Shown: piece after piece, positions 1 to 5,464 of the stretch | Layout: every line of letters begins with the position of its first letter | Position numbering within the stretch: the stretch's first letter is position 1 | NCBI GenBank assembly: GCA_031383555.1 | Contig: JANMZR010000170.1 | Span: forward strand, 1-9,556 | Source: JANMZR01 sp031383555 | Lineage (GTDB): Bacteria > Bacteroidota > Bacteroidia > Cytophagales > Spirosomataceae | Length of the DNA: 9,556 nucleotides | Reading direction: 5' to 3' | Notes under the pieces: generated by a model | Database searches by the model: none | The model's input: the letters and a program-made list of their open reading frames with translations, nothing else | Told to the model about the DNA's origin: nothing | Made by a program: the position numbers and the translations under genes

Positions 1-179
1 TTTTTGAAGTAGGCATGGCATTTATCACTCCAGTCGGAATCTGACATAGACTTGTCCCAAATAGCCTGCGGCTCCGGCCTTCTTAAAATGTAATTGCCAA
101 ACCTTTCGAGTTTTTCAAAGCCACCGCTATCAATCAATTCATAGTCTTGCCAATTGGTAGGAGTGAGGGTATTTATCAT
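1..179 (-). CDS. Partial class I SAM-dependent methyltransferase-like protein (N-terminal 59 residues)
   Basis: The reading frame opens with ATG at 179-177 and runs off the left edge of the window, giving 59 codons without a stop. The visible part contains YELIDSGGFEKLERFGNYIL followed by RRPEPQAIWDKS. I recognise this style as the N-terminus of a Bacteroidota protein family usually annotated as class I SAM-dependent methyltransferase, related to the RlmI-like RNA methyltransferases. The SAM-binding motifs and any catalytic residues lie beyond the edge, so the activity cannot be verified here. The start is chosen because the conserved-looking segment begins about ten codons later and a candidate promoter lies about 60 bases upstream. 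The gene shares its strand with the 528-residue protein gene but is separated from it by a likely terminator, so it is probably an independent transcript. The family call is from memory of the motif; the open frame itself is seen directly. Confidence 0.62.
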   Translation of the reverse strand, partial: MINTLTPTNWQDYELIDSGGFEKLERFGNYILRRPEPQAIWDKSMSDSDWSDKCHAYFK

Positions 180-180
180 T

Positions 181-206
181 TTTTGATTTTGGATTTTTGA
201 TTTTGA
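181..206. repeat. Short GATTTT-type tandem units
   Basis: Three degenerate units (GATTTTG, GGATTTTT, GATTTTG) lie directly upstream of the methyltransferase start, in its presumed 5' untranslated region. A closely similar stretch, AATCCAAAATCCAAAATC, lies at 7118-7135 between topA and the sirtuin gene, in the opposite orientation relative to the downstream gene. This looks like a simple interspersed repeat rather than a coding or RNA element. Confidence 0.5.
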
Positions 207-237
207 GTTCTTTGTGACCTAGACACTCTTATTCCTA

Positions 238-266
238 CAAATTTACAAAAATAAAACCAGCCCAAA
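238..266 (-). promoter_or_regulatory. Candidate Bacteroidota promoter for the methyltransferase gene
   Basis: On the minus strand TAAATTTG (245-238) matches the Bacteroidota -7 element TAnnTTTG. A TTTG (266-263) lies 17 bases upstream, at the spacing expected for the -33 element. Transcription would begin near 231, leaving a leader of about 50 bases. A second -7 match, TATTTTTG (253-246), overlaps but lacks a well-spaced -33 box. The element overlaps the terminator of the preceding gene. Confidence 0.5.
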
Positions 267-283
267 TAAATGAACTGGTTTTA
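252..283 (-). terminator. Rho-independent terminator after the 528-residue protein gene
   Basis: TAAAACCAG (252-260) and CTGGTTTTA (275-283) form a perfect 9-bp stem with a 14-base loop. Read on the minus strand the stem is followed by a T-rich run (TTTTATTTTTG), the form of an intrinsic terminator. It lies about 50 bases past the stop codon at 334-336. The plus-strand flank is less T-rich, so the minus-strand role is favoured. Confidence 0.7.
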
Positions 284-333
284 AACTTATATTCTCTTAG
301 GATACTCACCACTTAAAACTCATAAGTTAAAAT

Positions 334-1920
334 TTAAAACGATACTTTATTCAAATAAAATACATTTCTTCGGCCTTCATCTTCATTCGTAATTCTTTGA
401 ACACCAGTGGCTAAGAAGAAGTTTTCATACCAAAGTTCAATGTCATCGGTTGAAGCGCGTCTTACCGAATCACCTTCCTTTTGAGATGCAACTGGTTTGC
501 CCTTTAATTCTCCAATTACTACTCCATTTTTGAATGTTTTAGAAAAAATATCACCTCTATCGGCATATGACATTGTAATGTATTCTCCTTCAACTTTTAC
601 TTTTACTTTTTCTTTTAATGTTTGAGTTTTTATGTTTTTTAGCTCAATATTATTATCCCAAAGTAAGTTTCCATTTTTATCAAAAGCTGCAACAATGCCA
701 TGGGTATATTTCCAACCATCAAATATTTCTCTATTGCCAAAACCTCGGTAACCATAATAATTGCTAAAAGGTGAATAAAGGCCCCAATTGCCATAGCCCC
801 AACGATAAGGATTGAAATAGGAGGAATAAAATGGACTAAAATTGCCAAAAGAAGAACCATATGGAGAATAAAAATTATTATTATACTTATATTCTGGGAA
901 AAAGGCCTCGGCTACCAAAATATATTTATCATCTTGCTTAATAACTTCATGAACTAACATTCTATGACTTAATTTCAAATCTTTACCTTTTTCCTTTTTA
1001 TCGGCTACCTTTTTTTCTTGACGCTCTCTTTGCTTAGGATTTAGAAAGCTAAAAAAGTTTTTGAAATCGGTAAAGTCATAAAACTTAGTTTCAGTTATTT
1101 CATTGTCATCAATTTTAGTGAGGTAAATTCCTTGCGAATAAGGCCCTTTTTGGGAACCAATTGTATTTTTATAACCATAAGTGCCAAACATAATTTGATT
1201 GTTTGTACCTACAGTATTGAGGCGTCCGTTTAGCATTGCAAAATCGTCTTCTGGGTCCAATTGTATTTCAGAAACTGGCATGCCTGCTAGGTCAAATGAC
1301 TTTACAACCAACTGATATTCTTTGGCTTTCCCTACAGCGAAAGTAATATTTATTCTTCCAGAGGTTGTATCTGTTTCCATCGATTGCACCTCTGCTATGC
1401 CTTTAAAAGCAGTAGGAAGTACTTTTGATTTCTTGTTTATTAAATCTGTATATAAAATAACAGGAGCACTTTTTACCATTCCTGAAAGAAATACAACATT
1501 GTCTGTTGCTTCAAAATCTGATATCTCAATTTTATCAATTGAGAAAATTTTGAATTTTTCAATAAATCCAGGTCCAGGAAATATTTTAACAATTTCATAT
1601 GAATTACTATTGTATTTGCTAAATAAAAGGTAAACGTGCTTCCCGTCATAACTATGGGTTACGTAGTCTAAATTATTGCTTATGCTGCCGTTTAAAGTCC
1701 AGTTTTGGTTTAATTCTGTATCATATTTTTTTAAGTTAAAAGTAGTTCCACTTGTCTGCGAAAGCACAATTACGCCTTTTTTTCCAAGAGGTATTGAGAA
1801 TATTTCCATATTATTTGGAATCGGAATTTCAATTCTATTGGCTGATTGTGAATAGCCAATTATTGAGATAAATAATTGGAATACAATTAAATAGTTCGCT
1901 TTTATTTTAAGTATATGCAT
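334..1920 (-). CDS. Exported protein of unknown function with an aromatic/Gly/Asn-rich insert
   Basis: This 528-residue protein is not assigned to a known function. Residues 1 to about 25 form a signal peptide: basic start (MHILKIK), hydrophobic core (LIVFQLFISIIG), and a likely cleavage near YSQS, so it should be exported to the periplasm or outer surface. Residues 30-290 are rich in short beta-strand-like segments with phrases such as YDGKHVYLLF and DDKYILVAEAF, suggesting a beta-propeller-like or repeated-strand fold, which is inference. A charged stretch (295-316, KQRERQEKKVADKKEKGKD) is followed by a low-complexity insert at about 344-399, dominated by Tyr, Phe, Gly, Asn, Ser and Pro. 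The rest (400-528) resumes an ordinary composition with AAFDKNGNLLWDNNIEL. No cysteine pairs, lipobox, TonB box or type IX sorting domain is evident. The ATG lies inside the end of the EVE-domain gene (14-nt overlap), so the two are probably co-transcribed and perhaps translationally coupled. A terminator follows the stop. Confidence 0.85.
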   Translation of the reverse strand: MHILKIKANYLIVFQLFISIIGYSQSANRIEIPIPNNMEIFSIPLGKKGVIVLSQTSGTTFNLKKYDTELNQNWTLNGSISNNLDYVTHSYDGKHVYLLFSKYNSNSYEIVKIFPGPGFIEKFKIFSIDKIEISDFEATDNVVFLSGMVKSAPVILYTDLINKKSKVLPTAFKGIAEVQSMETDTTSGRINITFAVGKAKEYQLVVKSFDLAGMPVSEIQLDPEDDFAMLNGRLNTVGTNNQIMFGTYGYKNTIGSQKGPYSQGIYLTKIDDNEITETKFYDFTDFKNFFSFLNPKQRERQEKKVADKKEKGKDLKLSHRMLVHEVIKQDDKYILVAEAFFPEYKYNNNFYSPYGSSFGNFSPFYSSYFNPYRWGYGNWGLYSPFSNYYGYRGFGNREIFDGWKYTHGIVAAFDKNGNLLWDNNIELKNIKTQTLKEKVKVKVEGEYITMSYADRGDIFSKTFKNGVVIGELKGKPVASQKEGDSVRRASTDDIELWYENFFLATGVQRITNEDEGRRNVFYLNKVSF

Positions 1921-2314
1921 GTTCTAATATTATATCAAATTCATTTTTTGTAACCTTACTTACCGAAAGCCTACTCAACCTCACCAGTTCGAAGGTTTCT
2001 AATCTTTTGTCGTTTTTTACAATTGCCAAAGTAACCGGTTTTGGTAGTTTTTCTTTCGCTTTTACTTGAACTACTACCCATTTTCCAGTTTCGTCTGTTG
2101 CATCAGGGAAATGTTCAGTTACAATTTCAACTATTCCCACTATTTCTTTGCCTATGTTTGAATGGTAAAAAAAGGCCAAATCTCCTTTTTTCATGGCCAT
2201 CAAATTTAATCTTGCACTATAATTTCGTACACCATCCCAAGTACCAATGCCCTGCTTAACAAGGTCATCCCAAGAGTAAGCATCGGGCTCTGATTTCATC
2301 AACCAATAATTCAT
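1907..2314 (-). CDS. EVE domain-containing protein
   Basis: The 135-residue product is a single EVE domain, the PUA-like fold found in bacterial EVE proteins and in eukaryotic thymocyte nuclear protein THYN1. EVE domains are known or proposed to bind modified bases in DNA or RNA through an aromatic pocket. Family hallmarks are visible: MNYWLMKSEP at the start, YSWDDL (13-18), WDGVRNYSAR (26-35), MKKGDLAFFYHSN (41-53), and the terminal segment LVRLSRLSVSKVTKNEFD (110-127). The length is normal for a stand-alone EVE protein. The ATG at 2314 is the family start. No clear TAnnTTTG box lies upstream, so it may be read through from menB or use an unrecognised promoter. The last 14 bases overlap the start of the exported 528-residue protein. 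The family call is firm; the ligand is unknown. Some EVE genes sit in defence loci, but nothing nearby supports that role here. Confidence 0.9.
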   Translation of the reverse strand: MNYWLMKSEPDAYSWDDLVKQGIGTWDGVRNYSARLNLMAMKKGDLAFFYHSNIGKEIVGIVEIVTEHFPDATDETGKWVVVQVKAKEKLPKPVTLAIVKNDKRLETFELVRLSRLSVSKVTKNEFDIILEHAYT

Positions 2315-2341
2315 AAACGTAATTTGTATTTTAAAATATGC

Positions 2342-2376
2342 TTCTGATTAAAATTTTAATTAAATTTTAATCAGAA
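2342..2376. repeat. Perfect AT-rich inverted repeat upstream of the EVE gene
   Basis: TTCTGATTAAAATTT (2342-2356) and its exact reverse complement (2362-2376) make a 15-bp perfect stem around a 5-base loop (TAATT). It lies 27 bases upstream of the EVE start and about 130 bases past the menB stop. It could be a weak terminator for menB, an operator, or a leader hairpin for the EVE gene. No strong T-tract follows on the minus strand, so a terminator is not certain. Confidence 0.6.
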
Positions 2377-2382
2377 AAGGTT

Positions 2383-2467
2383 AAAAGTTTGAGAGTTTGA
2401 AAGGTTGTTAGTTTTAATTTAAATATGTTTTCAAACTAACAAACTAACTTCTACCTCACAAACTTTT
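2383..2467. repeat. Imperfect inverted repeat built from AAACT-type units
   Basis: An outer 9-bp match (AAAAGTTTG 2383-2391 with CAAACTTTT 2459-2467) and an inner perfect 10-bp match (TTGTTAGTTT 2405-2414 with AAACTAACAA 2433-2442) are joined by partly matching arms. The units AAACTAAC and AAACT recur within it. It resembles the short AT-rich interspersed repeats common between genes in Cytophagales. It lies downstream of menB and may shape the 3' end of its transcript. Confidence 0.45.
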
Positions 2468-2508
2468 TTCAGATTTTTTTTTAAATAGTACTTTTTAACA
2501 CAGAATTA

Positions 2509-3330
2509 TTACGGAAATTTCGGAAACTTACTAAAATCTGGTTTTCTTTTCTCCATAAATGCATTTCGGCCTTCTTTTGCTTCTTCGCTCAGATAATAAA
2601 GTAGGGTTGCATTGCCCGCAAGTTCCTGTATTCCAGCTTGTCCGTCCAAATCGGCATTAAATGACGACTTGAGCATTCGTAATGCTAGTGGACTTTTCTC
2701 TAATATTTTTTTACACCATTCTATTGTTGTTTCTTCAAGTTTTTCTAGTGGCACCACTTTGTTTACTAAACCCATTTCTTTGGCCTCTTGCGCATCATAT
2801 TGGTCGCATAAGTACCATATTTCTCTTGCTTTCTTTTGCCCAACTATTCTTGCCAAATAAGAAGCACCAAAGCCACCATCGAAACTGCCAACAATTGGGC
2901 CCGTTTGTCCGAATCGTGCATTTTCAGCAGCGATACTCAAATCGCAAACTACATGTAGCACATGGCCGCCGCCAATTGCCCAGCCTGCTACCATGGCAAT
3001 AACAGGTTTGGGAATAGAGCGGATTTGCTTTTGTAAATCTAAAACGTTGAGCCTAGGCACTGTGTCTTGTCCAACATAACCGCCATGGCCTCTAACTGAT
3101 TGATCACCACCGCTACAAAACGCTTTTCCACCCTCTCCTGTCAATATAACTACTCCAATTTCAGTCATTTGGCGGCAAAGTTCCATGGCTTCAATCATTT
3201 CTGAAACGGTCAAAGGTGTGAATGCGTTGTGAACCTGCGGCCTATTTATGCTTATTTTCGCAATCCCTTCATTTTGAGTGAAAAGTATTTCTTTGTATTC
3301 TTTAATGGTTTCCCAATGAATTGAACTCAT
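2509..3330 (-). CDS. menB: 1,4-dihydroxy-2-naphthoyl-CoA synthase
   Basis: MenB is a cytoplasmic crotonase-fold enzyme that closes the ring of o-succinylbenzoyl-CoA to give 1,4-dihydroxy-2-naphthoyl-CoA in menaquinone synthesis. The 273-residue product carries the MenB-specific features of this superfamily: CSGGDQ (72-77), the oxyanion-hole segment WAIGGGHVLHVVCDLSIAA (117-135), and TGPIVGSFDGGFG (143-155), with Ser149 and Asp151 matching known active-site positions. Tyr246 sits in LLYYLSEEAKEGRNAF, equivalent to the conserved C-terminal tyrosine, and the product ends in the typical RKPDFSKFPKFP. Length is close to the family norm (E. coli MenB 285). The SGGDQ and SFDGG combination separates it from ordinary enoyl-CoA hydratases. 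It is divergent from menE, whose product makes its substrate, so the intervening region probably controls both. No defect is seen. Confidence 0.97.
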   Translation of the reverse strand: MSSIHWETIKEYKEILFTQNEGIAKISINRPQVHNAFTPLTVSEMIEAMELCRQMTEIGVVILTGEGGKAFCSGGDQSVRGHGGYVGQDTVPRLNVLDLQKQIRSIPKPVIAMVAGWAIGGGHVLHVVCDLSIAAENARFGQTGPIVGSFDGGFGASYLARIVGQKKAREIWYLCDQYDAQEAKEMGLVNKVVPLEKLEETTIEWCKKILEKSPLALRMLKSSFNADLDGQAGIQELAGNATLLYYLSEEAKEGRNAFMEKRKPDFSKFPKFP

Positions 3331-3373
3331 TTTGTAATTTTTTTTAATTGTTTTTTTATCGTTTTTATCGCTG

Positions 3374-3403
3374 CAAAATTAGCCATTATTATGCTTAATT
3401 TTG
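3374..3403. promoter_or_regulatory. Palindromic pair of TAnnTTTG boxes between menB and menE
   Basis: TAATTTTG occurs on the minus strand (3381-3374), pointing to menB, and on the plus strand (3396-3403), pointing to menE. Together with flanking GC bases they form an inverted repeat (GCAAAATTA-GC against GCTTAATTTTG). Both match the Bacteroidota -7 consensus. Neither has a clean TTG -33 box at 17-23 bases, so these are candidates only. The predicted leaders are about 37 bases for menB and 90 bases for menE. The symmetry could equally mark an operator shared by both genes. Confidence 0.38.
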
Positions 3404-3498
3404 TAAAATATTATTTTGAGAACTATTATTCTAACCTTAAAAGTGAAATAAAAGTTAATATGGTTACTAAAAAAATGTTTTAAGTTTAAAAATAGGTT

Positions 3499-4566
3499 AT
3501 GATTTTTTTTGATTTTTCTAAGAATATCTACCCAAATTCAGAAGTTCCTTATTTCAAGAAGGTTATTTCATTTGTTGAACATTGGCAAAATGGTCTAGAA
3601 ATCATACAAATAAATACTTCTGGTTCTACAGGATTACCAAAAAGAATTGACATAAAAAGGCAGCAGATGGTTGCAAGTGCTAAACTAACTGGCGAATATT
3701 TTTACCTAAAGGAAGGCGATCATGCTTTTTGTTGCCTTAATGTTGAGTTTGTCGCTGGTATGATGATGTTGGTGAGAGCTATGGAGCTTAAATTGCAAAT
3801 AACTGTAATTGAGCCTATTGGTAATCCGTTTTTAGGAATGAGGGAAACAAATAAATTTGATTTTTCGGCCCTTGTTCCTCTACAAATCCAAGCAATTTTA
3901 GAAAATGAAATAACAAGAAAATACTTGCAAATTCATTCAAATATAAAAAATATAATTATTGGTGGGGCCGCAATTAACCAACAGACATTGAAAGCGATAC
4001 AACAATTGAATATTCCATGTTTTGCTACATATGGTATGACAGAAACAGTTTCCCATATTGCCCTAAGGTCTTTGATTGGAGAAGAATCTACTGAATATTT
4101 CAATAAAATGAAAGGGATAAATTTAGATATTGATGAAAGGAATTGTCTTAAAATAAAAGGTTTATGCACTGATAACAAATGGATTCAAACTAATGATATT
4201 GTTGACTTGGATTCTAAAAAGAATAGTTTCAAATTAATTGGTCGTGCTAACCGAGTTGTAAATAGTGGAGGAATTAAAGTTTACCTAGACATAGTCGAAA
4301 AGGAAATTGAGAACGAAGTTTATAGTTGTTTCCGAAAAAATATTCGGTATTTTCTGTTTGGCCTATTTGATGAAAAATTGGGCGAAAAACTGTCGATTTT
4401 GATTGAGGCGGAGAAAGAGGAATTTAACATAAACATAAAGGAGATGTTTAAATATTCGATTCTCGACAAATATAAAATACCTAAAGAAATTTTTTTTGCA
4501 AAGAAATTTGAAGAAACTGCATCGGGTAAAGTAGACTATTTAAATACAATACAACTTATTAAATAA
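3499..4566 (+). CDS. menE: o-Succinylbenzoate-CoA ligase, short Bacteroidota form
   Basis: MenE is an ATP-dependent acyl-CoA ligase of the ANL (AMP-binding) superfamily that activates o-succinylbenzoate to its CoA thioester through an acyl-adenylate. Visible motifs in order are the phosphate loop TSGSTGLPK (40-48), the adenine-site motif TYGMTET (177-183), Asp233 in TNDIVDL as the ribose-binding aspartate, the hinge GRANRVVNSGGIKV (248-261), and Lys344 in ASGKVDY as the catalytic lysine of the C-terminal subdomain. At 355 residues it is about 100 shorter than E. coli MenE (451) because little precedes the phosphate loop; this short form is usual in Bacteroidota, so I do not regard it as truncated. 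The MenE call rather than a generic ligase rests on divergence from menB and the short architecture. The ATG at 3499 has no strong Shine-Dalgarno site. A further gene begins, or once began, six bases after the stop codon. Confidence 0.9.
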   Translation: MIFFDFSKNIYPNSEVPYFKKVISFVEHWQNGLEIIQINTSGSTGLPKRIDIKRQQMVASAKLTGEYFYLKEGDHAFCCLNVEFVAGMMMLVRAMELKLQITVIEPIGNPFLGMRETNKFDFSALVPLQIQAILENEITRKYLQIHSNIKNIIIGGAAINQQTLKAIQQLNIPCFATYGMTETVSHIALRSLIGEESTEYFNKMKGINLDIDERNCLKIKGLCTDNKWIQTNDIVDLDSKKNSFKLIGRANRVVNSGGIKVYLDIVEKEIENEVYSCFRKNIRYFLFGLFDEKLGEKLSILIEAEKEEFNINIKEMFKYSILDKYKIPKEIFFAKKFEETASGKVDYLNTIQLIK

Positions 4567-4572
4567 TACACA

Positions 4573-4610
4573 ATGGATTCATTATCAATTTATATACAAC
4601 ATCATTTGAT
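4573..4610 (+). pseudogene. Detached N-terminal codons of the downstream gene (apparent frameshift)
   Basis: An ATG at 4573, six bases after the menE stop, opens MDSLSIY and then runs out of frame, ending at a TGA at 4666-4668. From about 4594 the coding sense moves to the frame of the downstream gene, which reads TTSFD straight into VPAPYSYE at 4611. Removing two bases, or adding one, within the TATATA run at 4591-4596 would restore one continuous start, MDSLSIYTTSFDVPAPYSYE or close to it. This is seen in the sequence; whether it is a mutation or a sequencing error cannot be told here. Confidence 0.6.
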
Positions 4611-5279
4611 GTGCCAGCTCCTTATTCATATGAAGTTTCTTTTGAATTTTCGAAAGATAGTAATTTGAAGTTTCAAATGAATTACACCAATAGAGATGAA
4701 CTCAGTGAAGATGAGATTTTGGATGAAGGTTTTTCTGAAAATGATGATTTTAACTGGGAAGGTAAATTAAATTCTGTATGGGAGGCTGAAATTGAAAGTT
4801 TATTGGCAAAAACTGAGGCAAGAAATAGCACAAGAGACCAAGAAATTTTATTGAAAAGAGCAGGGGATAAGTTTGCACCTAGGAATTACAAAGAGTGGAA
4901 TTTGTTGATTCAAGATTTAATTCAAGCCGTATTTGAAACAGCTGGCAAAGAAAAAGAGTGGCAAATGGATTTGCAAATAGTAAAAAATGGTAAAAAAGAT
5001 TTGCAAAAAATGACGGTCTATTTTGCAAAAAAAGAAATTGATTTTGCTTTTGGATCAAATAGTAAAATGGATTGGCAGCGAGCCAAAAAATTTATGGAAT
5101 TGATCTATTTAGGCGACTTTGATGAAGACAAGTCGACTAATCAGCTACCAGAAAAGGAGGGAAGTTACCTCTGTTTTGATCAAATTAATTGGTATAAATT
5201 GGGTCACGCTATTTCAAATCCAAATGGAAATAAGGCTTATTTGGGGAAATTAGAATACGAATTGTTAAGTTTTATTTAA
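4611..5279 (+). CDS. Uncharacterised menE-linked protein, start probably frameshifted
   Basis: I do not recognise this protein. The open frame from GTG at 4611 gives 222 residues, but the coding sense continues upstream to about 4594 in the same frame with no ATG, GTG or TTG start, and an ATG at 4573 lies in another frame. The original product was therefore probably about 12 residues longer. The visible protein begins PAPYSYEVSFEF, has an acidic patch at 29-50 (DELSEDEILDEG and onward), a helical, charged middle (about 55-115), a lysine-rich strand-like section (121-147), and a C-terminal region with several Trp and Tyr (155-222). It has no signal peptide or membrane segment, so it is presumably cytoplasmic. 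Its tight spacing after menE suggests co-transcription, but no menaquinone role can be read from the sequence. The stop codon lies inside the left target-site duplication of a MITE-like element. Use of the GTG as a real start is possible but would drop the conserved-looking first residues. Confidence 0.7.
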   Translation: MPAPYSYEVSFEFSKDSNLKFQMNYTNRDELSEDEILDEGFSENDDFNWEGKLNSVWEAEIESLLAKTEARNSTRDQEILLKRAGDKFAPRNYKEWNLLIQDLIQAVFETAGKEKEWQMDLQIVKNGKKDLQKMTVYFAKKEIDFAFGSNSKMDWQRAKKFMELIYLGDFDEDKSTNQLPEKEGSYLCFDQINWYKLGHAISNPNGNKAYLGKLEYELLSFI

Positions 5280-5458
5280 ACCCAGCTTACGCATTAGGTA
5301 TTGTAGTGAAGGAAAATCAGGCAAAAAGAAAGCAACACACGTAAAAAATTTACCGGAACAATAGCCATAGCTATTGTGAGGATACATTTTTGAGTATGGA
5401 GGCTTTATTGAAGACTGATTTTTATGTAATAAATACCTAATTCGTAATCTGGGTTAAA
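5276..5458. mobile_element. MITE-like element, 173 bp, with TTAAA target-site duplication
   Basis: The element proper is 5281-5453. Its ends are 22-bp inverted repeats, 5281-5302 beginning CCCAGCTTACGCATTAGG and 5432-5453, matching at 20 of 22 positions with both mismatches C/A. It is flanked by perfect 5-bp direct repeats TTAAA (5276-5280 and 5454-5458). The interior carries an 8-bp palindrome with a 4-base loop (ACAATAGC 5358-5365, GCTATTGT 5370-5377). No transposase is encoded, so it would have been moved in trans by a related insertion sequence elsewhere. The AT-rich 4-5 bp duplication is compatible with several IS families, IS1380 among them, but the family is not assigned. It lies between two convergent genes, just after one stop codon and 6 bases before the other gene's stop. 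Its long terminal stem could act as a bidirectional terminator. Confidence 0.8.
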
Positions 5459-5464
5459 ATGGAA

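Noticed and set aside
639..860. A 73-codon minus-strand frame encoding a strongly hydrophobic peptide inside the 528-residue protein gene
   Set aside because: It reads the aromatic-rich insert in a shifted frame; the TTT/TAT-rich codons give hydrophobic residues by default. The long frame has a signal peptide and coherent composition, and nothing upstream supports a separate start.
1907..2314. The EVE-domain gene as part of a defence island
   Set aside because: EVE domains sometimes occur with restriction systems, but no nuclease, helicase, methyltransferase specific to restriction, or toxin gene lies beside it.
3499..4566. menE as an N-terminally truncated pseudogene
   Set aside because: The missing N-terminal part is typical of short Bacteroidota MenE proteins, and all ATP-binding and catalytic motifs are intact.
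5358..5377. The internal palindrome of the MITE-like element as an independent terminator
   Set aside because: It lacks a following T-run on either strand; it is better regarded as part of the element.
5265..5387. A 40-codon minus-strand frame within the MITE-like element
   Set aside because: It spans the left terminal repeat and the end of the menE-linked gene, has no promoter and shows no recognised domain; it is likely a by-product of the element.
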